From the NCBI RefSeq assembly GCF_900116065.1, contig NZ_FOZV01000002.1, positions 248,001-312,000 on the forward strand: a stretch of DNA of 64,000 nt. Reading direction: 5' to 3'. Below, one piece after another: positions 55,431 to 63,797 of this stretch; the stretch's first letter is position 1, and every line of letters starts with the position of its first letter. Origin of the DNA: Brevundimonas viscosa (GTDB taxonomy: Bacteria > Pseudomonadota > Alphaproteobacteria > Caulobacterales > Caulobacteraceae). Under the pieces are notes generated by a model, which had not been told where the DNA came from, did no database searches, and saw only the letters and a list, made by a program, of their open reading frames with translations. A program made the translations under genes and the position numbers.

Positions 55431-56027
55431 ATGACCGCTCCCATGACCTCGGACGACGTCCTCGACGAATTCCGCGCCGCCGGCGCCCTGCGCGAAGGCC
55501 ACTTCGTGCTCTCTTCCGGCCTGCACAGCCCGGTCTTCCTGCAGAAGAACCTCGTCTTCATGCACGCCCACCGCTGCGCCCGCCTGTGCAAGGCGCTGGC
55601 GGAGAAGATCACGGCCGCTGTCGGCCCCGTGGACGTCGCCATCTCGCCGGCCGTCGGCGGCATCATCCCCGGCTACGAGACCGCCCGCTGGCTGGGCGTC
55701 CCGTCGATGTACGTCGAGCGCGAGGGCGGCGCCTTCCGCCTCCGCCGCGGCTTCCACGTCGAACCGGGCCAGAAGGTGGTCATGGTCGAGGACATCGTCA
55801 CCACGGGCCTGTCGAGCCGTGAATGCATCCAGGCCATCCGCGACGCGGGCGGGGACGTGGTCGCGGCCGCCTGCGTCGTCGACCGCTCGGGCGGCCGCGC
55901 CGACGTCGGCGTCCCCCTCGTGGCCCTGGCGACCCTCGACGTTCCCGCCTGGCCCGCCGACGCCCTGCCGCCGGAACTGGCCGCGCTGCCGGTCGAGGAC
56001 CCCGGCAGCCGCCGCCTGGCGAAATAG
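55431..56027 (+). CDS. pyrE: Orotate phosphoribosyltransferase
   Basis: The 198-residue enzyme converts orotate and PRPP to OMP in pyrimidine synthesis. It shows the N-terminal substrate segment [20 protein letters not shown] and the PRPP-binding motif [14 protein letters not shown] near residue 120. The core is usual in length for this branch. It starts 11 bases after the LOG gene with GGGGAGGTC just upstream, and pdxJ follows 11 bases after its stop. Confidence 0.95.
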   Translation: MTAPMTSDDVLDEFRAAGALREGHFVLSSGLHSPVFLQKNLVFMHAHRCARLCKALAEKITAAVGPVDVAISPAVGGIIPGYETARWLGVPSMYVEREGGAFRLRRGFHVEPGQKVVMVEDIVTTGLSSRECIQAIRDAGGDVVAAACVVDRSGGRADVGVPLVALATLDVPAWPADALPPELAALPVEDPGSRRLAK

Positions 56028-56038
56028 GAAGGACCGCC

Positions 56039-56788
56039 ATGCGCGATCGGGTTCGCCTCGGAATCAACATCGACCACGTCGCCACCGTGAGGAACGCCCG
56101 CGGGGGCGGCCATCCCGATCCCGTCCGCGCCGCCCGCGAGGCGCTGGCCGCCGGCGCGGACGGGATCACCGCCCACCTGCGCGAGGATCGCCGCCACATC
56201 ACCGATCCGGACATCGCCGCGCTCAGCGACCTGTGCCTGGAGGCCGGAAAACCGCTCAACCTCGAGATGGCGGTCACCGACGAGATGCTGGCCATCGCCC
56301 TGCGCCACCGCCCGCACGCCGCCTGCCTGGTGCCCGAGCGGCGCGAAGAGGTCACGACCGAGGGCGGGCTCGCCGTCGCCGGGGCCGAGCCCCGCATCGC
56401 GCCGGTCGTGAAGGCGCTGTCCGACGCCGGCGTCCGCGTCTCCCTGTTCATTGAACCCTCGCTGGAGCAGGTCGCGGCCGCCTCCGGCGTCGGCGCGCAG
56501 GTGGTCGAGTTCCACACCGGGCGCTACTGCCACCTGTCCGGCGACGACCGTCTGGTCGAGTTCGAGCGCCTGCAGGCCGCCGCCGCCCGCGCCGCCGACC
56601 TCGGCCTCGAGGTGCACGCCGGCCACGGCCTCGACTACGCCACCGCCGCCGACATGATGGCCATCCCCGAGGTGCGGGAGCTGAACATCGGCCATTTCCT
56701 GATCGGCGAGGCGGTGTTCGTCGGGCTGGCGCCGGCCATCCACCGCATGCGCGCCGCCATGGACGCGGCCGCGGCGGAAGTCGCATGA
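56039..56788 (+). CDS. pdxJ: Pyridoxine 5'-phosphate synthase
   Basis: The 249-residue TIM-barrel enzyme forms pyridoxine 5'-phosphate from 1-deoxyxylulose 5-phosphate and 3-amino-1-hydroxyacetone phosphate. Signatures are [39 protein letters not shown] and HAGHGLDY with [12 protein letters not shown] near the end. The AGGA ribosome site lies before the ATG at 56039. Its stop overlaps the acpS start by 4 bases, a conserved pdxJ-acpS pairing. Confidence 0.97.
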   Translation: MRDRVRLGINIDHVATVRNARGGGHPDPVRAAREALAAGADGITAHLREDRRHITDPDIAALSDLCLEAGKPLNLEMAVTDEMLAIALRHRPHAACLVPERREEVTTEGGLAVAGAEPRIAPVVKALSDAGVRVSLFIEPSLEQVAAASGVGAQVVEFHTGRYCHLSGDDRLVEFERLQAAAARAADLGLEVHAGHGLDYATAADMMAIPEVRELNIGHFLIGEAVFVGLAPAIHRMRAAMDAAAAEVA

Positions 56789-57186
56789 TCGTCGGCGTCG
56801 GCGCGGACCTGACCGACATTCGCCGCATCCAGCGGTCGCTGGACCGCTTCGGCGACCGTTTCCGCCATCGCTGCTTCACCGAGCTCGAGCGCGTCCGCTC
56901 GGAACGCAAGCCCGATCCGGCGTGGAGCTACGCCAAGCGCTTCTCGGCCAAGGAGGCCTGCGCCAAGGCGCTGGGCACCGGCATGCGTTCGGACGTCTAC
57001 TGGCGCGACATGGGCGTGGTGAACCTGCCTTCGGGACAGCCGACCCTGGCGCTGACCGGCAATGCGGCGGCCCATCTGGAGCAGATGATGCCGCCCGGCC
57101 ACCGCCCGCACATCCACCTGACCCTCAGCGACGAGCACCCGTACGCACTCGCCTTCGTGGTGATCGAAGCCTTGCCGATGGCGTAA
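56785..57186 (+). CDS. acpS: Holo-[acyl-carrier-protein] synthase
   Basis: The 133-residue phosphopantetheinyl transferase activates ACP for fatty-acid synthesis. It begins [26 protein letters not shown], with the catalytic GADLTDI (Asp), and has the motif [16 protein letters not shown] (Glu and Lys). The length and start are normal. The start overlaps pdxJ by 4 bases (ATGA). lepB follows 61 bases downstream behind its own candidate promoter. Confidence 0.96.
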   Translation: MIVGVGADLTDIRRIQRSLDRFGDRFRHRCFTELERVRSERKPDPAWSYAKRFSAKEACAKALGTGMRSDVYWRDMGVVNLPSGQPTLALTGNAAAHLEQMMPPGHRPHIHLTLSDEHPYALAFVVIEALPMA

Positions 57187-57198
57187 TCAGGCTATACC
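57172..57198 (+). promoter_or_regulatory. Putative promoter of lepB-rnc-era
   Basis: TTGCCGA (57172-57178) and GCTATACC (57191-57198) are 12 bases apart, a good fit to the Caulobacter pattern TTGACGS-N10-14-GCTANAWC. The -35 lies in the last codons of acpS. The start site would fall about 45 bases before the lepB ATG. This separates the lepB-rnc-era unit from the upstream run. Confidence 0.5.
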
Positions 57199-57247
57199 CG
57201 TTTCGCGGCTGAAAGACCGCGGTCAGCGGCTGGGGGACAGGGTTGAT

Positions 57248-58348
57248 ATGAGCGACGAGCACAAGCCGCACGAGGACGATCACGGCGCCGCTCCGGCGGC
57301 CGATCCCCGGCCTGGGCCCGCCGATGCGGAGCCGGCGACGCACGACGCCCCTGCGCCGTCCGGCGAGCCCGAGGCGCGCATCCATGAACCCGCGCCGGTC
57401 CGGGAGCCGGCGGAGGCGCCGACCGCCGAGGCGACCGCCTCCGACGCCGCTCCGGATGAACCCCAATCCCACGCGAACCTCGACGCCGAACCCGCGGCGA
57501 CGGCGGCCGGGCGCCGGCCGGTGTGGAGCGACTCCGGCGACGCCCCGTTCGAGGATGTCGAATCGACGCCGGTCTACGCCCGCAGCGGCAAGGGCGCGAA
57601 GCGCAAGGCGAAGAAGAGCGGCGGCAGCGAGAGCTGGGAGATCATCAAGACCGTCGTCTTCGCCCTGCTGATCGCCCTGGTCCTGCGCGTCCTGCTGTTC
57701 CAGCCCTTCACCATTCCCTCCGCCTCGATGGAGCCCAACCTCCACGAGGGCGACTACATCGTCGTCTCCAAGTGGAGCTACGGCTATTCGAAGCACTCGA
57801 TCCCGTTCAGCCCGCCCGTGTTCGAGGGCCGCATCTTCGCCAGCGAGCCGGCGCGCGGCGACATCGTCGTCTTCAAGCTGCCGCGCGACGACCGAACCGA
57901 CTACATCAAGCGCGTCGTCGGCCTTCCGGGCGATCGCATCCAGATGATCGCCAACGTTCTGCACATCAACGGCGCACCGGTCCGCGACGTGATCGTCACC
58001 GGCCGGGACGTCACCAACATGTACGGCGAACTGGTCGTCACCGCCGACGAGACCCTGCCCGGCGGCCGGACCTTCCGGATCCAGGACTACGGCCCCGGCC
58101 GCGATCTCGACGACACCCCGGTCTTCGAGGTGCCGGCCGGCCATTACTTCATGATGGGCGACAACCGCGACAACTCGGTCGACAGCCGTGTCGACGAGTC
58201 GATGGGCGTCGGCCTCGTTCCGGCCGAGAACCTGATCGGCAAGGCGGAGATCATCCTGTTTTCGTGGCAGCCCGGCGCCTCGCTGTGGAACCCGATCAGC
58301 TGGTTCTCGAAGGTTCGCCCGAGCCGGTTCTTCACCGACCTCGACTGA
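57248..58348 (+). CDS. lepB: Signal peptidase I with long N-terminal extension
   Basis: The 366-residue protease removes signal peptides at the periplasmic face. Residues 1-127 form a Pro/Ala/Glu/Asp-rich, probably disordered, cytoplasmic extension ending in a basic patch (KGAKRKAKKSG). One transmembrane helix follows (about 132-151), then the catalytic serine S160 in IPSASMEPN and lysine K221 in DYIKRVVGLPGD, with GDNRDNSVDSR near the C-terminus. An ordinary LepB from this group starts near the helix. The stop overlaps the rnc start (TGATG). Confidence 0.96.
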   Translation: MSDEHKPHEDDHGAAPAADPRPGPADAEPATHDAPAPSGEPEARIHEPAPVREPAEAPTAEATASDAAPDEPQSHANLDAEPAATAAGRRPVWSDSGDAPFEDVESTPVYARSGKGAKRKAKKSGGSESWEIIKTVVFALLIALVLRVLLFQPFTIPSASMEPNLHEGDYIVVSKWSYGYSKHSIPFSPPVFEGRIFASEPARGDIVVFKLPRDDRTDYIKRVVGLPGDRIQMIANVLHINGAPVRDVIVTGRDVTNMYGELVVTADETLPGGRTFRIQDYGPGRDLDDTPVFEVPAGHYFMMGDNRDNSVDSRVDESMGVGLVPAENLIGKAEIILFSWQPGASLWNPISWFSKVRPSRFFTDLD

Positions 58349-59064
58349 TGGCCGATCGACGGGCCGAGGCCGTCGCCGCGCTGGTGCGCGGGCTGGGCCA
58401 CGACTTTCGCGACCCGGGTCTGCTGGAGCGCGCCCTGACCCACCCCAGCGTGGGCGAGGGCGCGGCCCGCGACGCCCGCGGCCGGCCCTTCGTCGACAAC
58501 CAGCGGCTGGAGTTCCTCGGCGACCGCGTGCTCGGCCTGCTGGTCGCCGACCGCCTTCTCCGCGACTACCCCGAGGCGGCCGAAGGCGAAATGTCCTCCC
58601 GCCTGCATGTCCTTGTCGACAAGTCCGCCTGCGCCCGGGTCGCCGAACGCCTTGGCGTCGGTCCGGCCATGCGACTGTCGCCCGGCGAGGCGAAACAGGG
58701 CGGTCGTCGTCGCGGGGGCGTGCTGGGCGACGCCATGGAGGCCATCCTCGCCGCCGTCTGGCTGGACGGCGGCATGGATGCCGCCCGCGCGGTGTTCGAG
58801 CGGGTCTGGGCCCCCGAGTTCGCGGCCTCGGCGAAGCCGTCGCTGGCCAACCCCAAGTCCGCGCTGCAGGAATGGGCCCTCGGCCAGGGCAGGCCGCTGC
58901 CGACCTACCGGATCGTCGACCGCACCGGCTCCGACCACGCCCCGACCTTCACGGTCGAGGCCAGCGTGGCCGGATACGAGCCCTTGACCGCGAAGGGCCG
59001 TTCGCGTCAGGAGGCGGAGAAGGCGGCCGCGACCGCCCTTCTCCAGCGTGAAGGCGTGATTTGA
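58348..59064 (+). CDS. rnc: Ribonuclease III
   Basis: The 238-residue double-strand RNA endonuclease has the catalytic motif NQRLEFLGDRVLGLL (near residue 50) and the second acidic site GDAMEAILAAVWLDGG. A C-terminal dsRNA-binding domain follows (NPKSALQEWALGQGRPLPTYR to GRSRQEAEKAAATALL). The metal-binding Glu and Asp residues are present. It lies between lepB and era with overlaps of 1 and 4 bases, the standard order. Confidence 0.97.
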   Translation: MADRRAEAVAALVRGLGHDFRDPGLLERALTHPSVGEGAARDARGRPFVDNQRLEFLGDRVLGLLVADRLLRDYPEAAEGEMSSRLHVLVDKSACARVAERLGVGPAMRLSPGEAKQGGRRRGGVLGDAMEAILAAVWLDGGMDAARAVFERVWAPEFAASAKPSLANPKSALQEWALGQGRPLPTYRIVDRTGSDHAPTFTVEASVAGYEPLTAKGRSRQEAEKAAATALLQREGVI

Positions 59065-60008
59065 CCGATATCCAGAACCAGCGGGCCGGCTTCGCCGCCA
59101 TCATCGGCGCCCCCAACGCGGGCAAGTCGACGCTGGTCAACCGACTGACGGGGACCAAGGTCTCGATCGTCACCCAGAAGGTCCAGACCACCCGCTTCCC
59201 GGTGCGCGGCATCGCTATGTACGGCGACGCCCAGATCGTGCTGGTCGACACTCCCGGCATCTTCAGCCCGCGCCGCCGGCTGGACCGCGCCATGGTCGCC
59301 TCCGCCTGGGGCGGGGCCGAAGAGGCCGACGCCGTCGTCCACCTCGTCGACGCGGCCTCGCACATCGCCGCCCAGGGCAAGGAGGGGACCCCTGCCGACC
59401 GCCGCTCGGCCGAGGACACCGAGACCATCATCTCGGCGCTCAAGGAGTCCGGCAAGAAGGTCATCCTCGCCCTCAACAAGATCGACGGCATGCGTCGGGA
59501 CACCCTGCTGGCCCTGTCGCAGCAGCTGTTCGAGACCGGCGTTTACAGCGAGGTCTTCATGATCTCGGCCCTGTCCGGCGACGGGGTCGACGACCTCGGC
59601 CGGCGGCTCGCCGGGATGATGCCGGCGGGGCCGTGGCTCTATCCCGAGGATCAGTCCGCCGATGTGCCGATGCGCGTGCTCGCCGCCGAGATCACCCGCG
59701 AGAAGGTCTACCTGCGGGTCCACGAGGAGCTGCCCTATTCGGCGGCGGTCGAGACGACCTCGTTCGAGGAGCGCCCCGACGGCTCGGCCCGCATCGAGCA
59801 GACCATCTATGTCGAGCGCGACAGCCAGCGCCCCATCGTGCTGGGCAAGGGCGGCCAGACGCTGAAGTGGATCGGTCAGAAGGCGCGCGAGGAGCTGACC
59901 GAGCTGCTCGACCGTCCGGTGCACCTCTTCCTGACCGTGAAGGTCGACCCGAAGTGGCAGGACTCGCGGGCCCTCTACGCCCAGTTCGGCCTCGACTACG
60001 ACGTCTGA
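59061..60008 (+). CDS. era: GTPase Era
   Basis: The 315-residue GTPase takes part in 30S subunit assembly, contacting the 3' end of 16S rRNA. G-motifs are GAPNAGKST (G1), the switch TTRFPVRGI, DTPGIF (G3) and NKIDG (G4), with a KH domain at the C-terminus (ERDSQRPIVLGKGGQTLKWIG). The start is TTG overlapping the rnc stop (TTGA). The recO gene often found after era is not here; a serine hydrolase follows. Confidence 0.97.
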   Translation: MTDIQNQRAGFAAIIGAPNAGKSTLVNRLTGTKVSIVTQKVQTTRFPVRGIAMYGDAQIVLVDTPGIFSPRRRLDRAMVASAWGGAEEADAVVHLVDAASHIAAQGKEGTPADRRSAEDTETIISALKESGKKVILALNKIDGMRRDTLLALSQQLFETGVYSEVFMISALSGDGVDDLGRRLAGMMPAGPWLYPEDQSADVPMRVLAAEITREKVYLRVHEELPYSAAVETTSFEERPDGSARIEQTIYVERDSQRPIVLGKGGQTLKWIGQKAREELTELLDRPVHLFLTVKVDPKWQDSRALYAQFGLDYDV

Positions 60009-60012
60009 GCCC

Positions 60013-61245
60013 TTGTTCCACGTGCCCCGCCGCGCCGGCAACCACCCCCGGCTGACCTTCGGTCTCCTGGCCGTGCTGGCCGTGATCGTCGCCGGCGGCG
60101 CGGGGTGGGCCACGCTGAACCGGCCTCCGCCCGAGGGCGAAGCCGCGGCGGCGACCCTGCCGCCGCGCCCGCCGCTGGTCGAGGTCGAGGGCCTGCCGCA
60201 GCTCAAGGAGCAGCTGGATCGCTGGGGCGGCGCCGGCCGCTTCACCGGCGGCGTGCTGGTCGCCCGCGGCGACGAGGTCCTGTTCCGCCAGGTCTACGGC
60301 ATGGCTGACCGGGAGGCCGGGGCGCCGCTGGAGCTGGACTCCCGCTTCCGCCTGGCCTCGGTCAGCAAGCAGTTCACCGCCGCCGCCGTCCTGCGGCTTC
60401 ACGACGAGGGCGTGCTCTCGATCGACGATCCGCTGTGCCGCTGGATCGATGACTGCCCCGCCTCATGGGCGCCGGTCCGGCTTCGCCACCTGCTGGCCCA
60501 CACCTCCGGCATCCCAGATCTGATGGCCCGTCCCGGCTGGGGCCTGCGCCGGGTGACGCCCGCGACGCCGGAGGAACTTACTGAAGACTCAACACGCTAT
60601 AGCCCGTCCTTCCCACCGGGGACGAAGGTCCGCTACAGCAATGCCGGCTACAATCTGCTGGGCGTGGTGGTTGAAAGGGCTAGCGACCAGCCGCTGCACG
60701 ACTACCTCCGCGCCGCCTTCTTCGAGCCGCTCGGCATGGCCGACACGGGCTACGACGACGGCCTCTCGGACGTGGTCATGGGCTACGCCAACCTGGGCGG
60801 GCCGCCCAGCCCGCAGCCCAACGCCAACCTCAGCATCATCTTCGCCGCCGGCGGGCTCTATTCGACGCTCGACGACCTGCTGGTGTGGAGCCGCGCGCTG
60901 CACGGCGGCCACCTCCTCTCGCCCGAGAGCTATCGACAGATGATCGCCGACCATGCGCCCGCGGATACGCCCGACGAACGTGGCCAGCCTCGCCGCATGT
61001 GGGGCTTCGGTCTCTACGAGAAGGCGCTGGGCCGTCAGGTGCGACCCGACTTTCTGGATCGCCAGATCTATCACACCGGCAGCTGGTCCGGGTTCCGCAA
61101 CCTGGTGACTTACCAGCCGGACGAGGACGTCACGGTCATCGTCCTGTCCAACAACTTTCACCAGCGCGAGGCCGTGCTGCTGCTGTCCCAACAGGGGATG
61201 GCCGAGGCTCTCGGCCGGCCGTTCCCGAGCGCGGTCGCGCGCTAG
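60013..61245 (+). CDS. Membrane-anchored class C beta-lactamase-fold serine hydrolase
   Basis: The 410-residue protein starts at TTG, 4 bases after era; a GTG three codons in is also possible. It has an N-terminal transmembrane helix (about 15-33, TFGLLAVLAVIVAGGAGW) and then the beta-lactamase/transpeptidase fold. The nucleophile motif is S116-VS-K119, the second motif is in RYSNAGYN, and HTGSWSG serves as the third. Such proteins include esterases, D-peptidases and AmpC-like enzymes. No antibiotic role is implied by sequence. Its TAG stop shares CTAG with the convergent gene. Confidence 0.9.
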   Translation: MFHVPRRAGNHPRLTFGLLAVLAVIVAGGAGWATLNRPPPEGEAAAATLPPRPPLVEVEGLPQLKEQLDRWGGAGRFTGGVLVARGDEVLFRQVYGMADREAGAPLELDSRFRLASVSKQFTAAAVLRLHDEGVLSIDDPLCRWIDDCPASWAPVRLRHLLAHTSGIPDLMARPGWGLRRVTPATPEELTEDSTRYSPSFPPGTKVRYSNAGYNLLGVVVERASDQPLHDYLRAAFFEPLGMADTGYDDGLSDVVMGYANLGGPPSPQPNANLSIIFAAGGLYSTLDDLLVWSRALHGGHLLSPESYRQMIADHAPADTPDERGQPRRMWGFGLYEKALGRQVRPDFLDRQIYHTGSWSGFRNLVTYQPDEDVTVIVLSNNFHQREAVLLLSQQGMAEALGRPFPSAVAR

Positions 61246-61901
61246 CCTTCGGCTCGCGATCCGTTCCGTCGCGCCTGGCGGGCTTCGCTGACCCCGTCAC
61301 CGGCGAAGGAACCGGTCGGCACGTCGCCGGCCAGACGGTATGCGCCCACCACCACGCCCTTGCCTGTGACCTCGGTCCCCAGCGGCGTCCAGCCGCGCGG
61401 GCGCGAGCCGGCGTCGAACAGGCGCTTGCCCTCGCCCAGCACCACGGGGAAGGTCAGCAGCGTCATCTGGTCAATCAGGTCGGCCGCGAGCAGGGCGTGG
61501 ATCACCTGACTCGATCCCTGAATGAGCAGGTCGCGACCTTCGGTCTGTTTCAGCACCCGGACCGCCTCCACGACTTCGCCCTCCAGCAGGTGACTGTTCG
61601 CCCACGGCGTCGGCGTGCCCGGGCTGGCGACGACGTACTTGTTCACGGCGTTGAAGACCCGGGCGATCTCGTCGTTCTCGTGCGGCCAGTAGGCGGCGAA
61701 GATCTCATAGGTCCGGCGACCGAGCAGCAGGTCGTAGTCCCGGCCCATGGCGCGGTCCATCAGACGGCCGAGGTCCTCGTCCCAGTGCGGAAACACCCAG
61801 CCTCCGAAGCGGAAGCCGCCGGCCGGATCCTCCTCCGGCCCGCCGGGCGCCTGCATCACCCGGTCCAACGAAACAAAGGTGGCGGTTCGGATCGTGCGCA
61901 T
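61242..61901 (-). CDS. RibD_C/dihydrofolate-reductase-like protein
   Basis: The 219-residue protein belongs to the RibD C-terminal/DHFR-like reductase family. The family pattern is visible in TATFVSLDRVMQAPGG, YDLLLGRRTYEIFAAYWP, GRDLLIQGSSQVIHALLAADLIDQ and LTFPVVLGEGKRLFD. Many such proteins bind NADPH but have unknown substrates and lie next to ArsR/SRPBCC/VOC genes. It has an extra C-terminal Ser/Arg-rich tail of about 20 residues. Its TAG stop shares CTAG with the serine hydrolase gene. It is the last gene of a minus-strand run. Confidence 0.9.
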   Translation of the reverse strand: MRTIRTATFVSLDRVMQAPGGPEEDPAGGFRFGGWVFPHWDEDLGRLMDRAMGRDYDLLLGRRTYEIFAAYWPHENDEIARVFNAVNKYVVASPGTPTPWANSHLLEGEVVEAVRVLKQTEGRDLLIQGSSQVIHALLAADLIDQMTLLTFPVVLGEGKRLFDAGSRPRGWTPLGTEVTGKGVVVGAYRLAGDVPTGSFAGDGVSEARQARRNGSRAEG

Positions 61902-61925
61902 GGCGGCGCCTCCTGTCAGTCGGCC

Positions 61926-62861
61926 TTAGAAGAATCCGGGCGGGGGCGGCGGAACCGCGTCGTCGAGGAACGGCAGGATGGCGTCCGCCAGCCGCTGCGG
62001 TTCGCCGAACACACCGATGTGCGAGGCGCCCGGCAGGATGGCCAGCCTCGCGGGCGGCGGTTCGGTCAGAAAGGGCTGCGACGCCCGCGCCGCGTCCCCG
62101 CCGCCGCGCAGCCGGTACAGCTCCACGGCGTGCTCGGGCCGAACGATGTCGTGGTCGCCGACGATGACGAGGGTCGGATGGGGCAGGGCGCGAATGTCCT
62201 CCGCCGGCCAGTCCTGGCCGTGGTCCATAACCTTGATCTTGTCGACGACCGAGGCGAAGGCCTCCGGATCCGGCGCCAGCCGGCGGAACTCGCGCTCCAT
62301 GGCCGAGCCGGCGAACATCTGCGGCGTGATCTGCGCCATCATTTCGGTGAAGCCCGGCAGGTTGCCGGCCTCGTTGAAGCTGACCGAAATCACCACCAGG
62401 TGGTCGACCCGCTCCGGATGCCGCAGCGCCAGCTGCAGCGCCGCACCGGCCCCCATCGAATAGCCCACCACGTCGGCCTTGCCGACGCCGGCGTCGGCCA
62501 GCACCGCGGCGGCGTCGTCGGCGAGGGACTCGTAGGCGATAGGGCCCGGCAGGTCGCCGGTGCGCCCGTGCCCGCGCTGGTCGAGCACGATCAGCGGCCG
62601 GCCCGGCATCAGGTCGGTCAGCGGTTTCATCGCATCCGACGACATGAAGGCCCCGTGCAGCACCAGCACGGGCGTGGCTCCGGAGCCGAGGTCGCCGTGC
62701 ACGAAGTAGCGCACCTCGCCGCCATTGACCGTCGCGGAATCGGTCCGCAGCGCGGCGGCCTGGACGGCGGCTTCCGCCGGCGGTGCGGCGGGCTGCGCCC
62801 AGACCGGGAGGGCGGCCGCCAAGGCGGCGGCGGCGACGGCGGTCAGCAGGATCGGTCTCAT
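61926..62861 (-). CDS. Exported alpha/beta hydrolase
   Basis: The 311-residue protein has a signal peptide (MRPILLTAVAAAALAAALPVWA) and the alpha/beta hydrolase fold. It shows LVLHGAFMSSD (oxyanion region), the nucleophile elbow VGYSMGAGAA, an acid in LVIVGDHDIVR and the histidine in LPGASHIGVFGE. It may be an esterase or lipase-like enzyme; the substrate is unknown. The C-terminus ends in a proline stretch (DAVPPPPPGFF). The ATG at 62861 is preferred to one 15 bases upstream. It lies 24 bases before the RibD_C-like gene. Confidence 0.9.
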   Translation of the reverse strand: MRPILLTAVAAAALAAALPVWAQPAAPPAEAAVQAAALRTDSATVNGGEVRYFVHGDLGSGATPVLVLHGAFMSSDAMKPLTDLMPGRPLIVLDQRGHGRTGDLPGPIAYESLADDAAAVLADAGVGKADVVGYSMGAGAALQLALRHPERVDHLVVISVSFNEAGNLPGFTEMMAQITPQMFAGSAMEREFRRLAPDPEAFASVVDKIKVMDHGQDWPAEDIRALPHPTLVIVGDHDIVRPEHAVELYRLRGGGDAARASQPFLTEPPPARLAILPGASHIGVFGEPQRLADAILPFLDDAVPPPPPGFF

Positions 62862-62888
62862 GGGTCTTCTCCGCAAATCGGGTGGCCG

Positions 62889-63293
62889 TCAGGCGGACGC
62901 CGCCGGCTGACGCCGCCATGGGAACAACCCACGCACGGCGGGGTCGCGCAGCCAGAGCCCGCCCCACATGAACAGGCCAAGGTAGAGCGAGAACAGCTGG
63001 TGACTGAGCAGGGGGTTGCCGACCCGCACCTGGGTGGCCATGGCGCCGCCCAGCAGACCCGTCATCAGCACCGCACCCAGCACATTGGTGCGCGGGAAGA
63101 GATACAGCAGCAGGCAGCCCAGCTCGATCAGGCCGATCGCGAGGACGTAGTCCGCCGACCAGCCCAGCGCCTCCAGGGTTTCGGCGGCGACGGGCATGCC
63201 GGCCAGCTTCGGCGCGATCGAGGCGCCGAGCATGAACAGGGCGAACAGGACGGTCAGGACGCGGCCGGTCCAGACCATGGGCGAGGCCTTCAT
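62889..63293 (-). CDS. DoxX-like small membrane protein
   Basis: The 134-residue protein has four hydrophobic helices, starting VWTGRVLTVLFALFMLGASI, and continues with LIELGCLLLYLFPRTNVLGAVLMTGLLGGAMATQVRVG, a pattern of the DoxX/DUF4345-like group. DoxX-type proteins sit in redox or stress operons with SRPBCC and VOC proteins, as here. Function unknown. It begins 57 bases after the VOC gene. Confidence 0.85.
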   Translation of the reverse strand: MKASPMVWTGRVLTVLFALFMLGASIAPKLAGMPVAAETLEALGWSADYVLAIGLIELGCLLLYLFPRTNVLGAVLMTGLLGGAMATQVRVGNPLLSHQLFSLYLGLFMWGGLWLRDPAVRGLFPWRRQPAASA

Positions 63294-63350
63294 GGGTTCT
63301 CTCCTCGGGAAGGACAGGGGAGGGGCGGCACGGCCGCCCCCCCGGGATCG

Positions 63351-63797
63351 TCAGCTCTTCGGCCCGCGCCACTCGCCGGCCGGCACGGTGTTGACCATCC
63401 ACGGCACGCCGAAGCGGTCGATCAGGCTGCCGTAGCCGGGCGACCAGAAGGTCTCCTGGAAGCCCATGACCACCTGGCCGCCCTCGGACAGCGCCTCGAA
63501 CCAGCGCTGCGCCTCCGACCGGTCCTCGGTGTGCAGGGTGACGTCGAAGCCGTTCTTGGGCTTGTCGACGTTCGGGGCCCAGTCGACGTCCATGTCGGCG
63601 CCCATGATCGCCTGGTCGCCGACCTCCAGCCAGCAATGCATCAGCCAGTCGCGGTAGGTGTCGCCCACGGGCATCTCCGGCGGGGCGTCGGAATAAGGCA
63701 TGGCCGCGGTGATCTTGCCGCCGAGAACCCGGGCGTAGAACTCGAAGGCCTCGCGGCACTGGCCGCGGAAGCTCAGGCTGGTCACGATCTTCATCAT
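63351..63797 (-). CDS. VOC-family (PhnB-like) protein
   Basis: The 148-residue protein begins MMKIVTSLSFRGQCREAFEFYARVLGGKITAAMPYSDAP, the PhnB/3-demethylubiquinone-methyltransferase-like VOC start. It has SLIDRFGVPWMVNTV near the end. These are small glyoxalase-fold proteins of unknown activity. The first of two ATGs (63797) overlaps the stop of the upstream SRPBCC gene (ATGA); the second, 3 bases later, is also possible. Confidence 0.9.
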   Translation of the reverse strand: MMKIVTSLSFRGQCREAFEFYARVLGGKITAAMPYSDAPPEMPVGDTYRDWLMHCWLEVGDQAIMGADMDVDWAPNVDKPKNGFDVTLHTEDRSEAQRWFEALSEGGQVVMGFQETFWSPGYGSLIDRFGVPWMVNTVPAGEWRGPKS

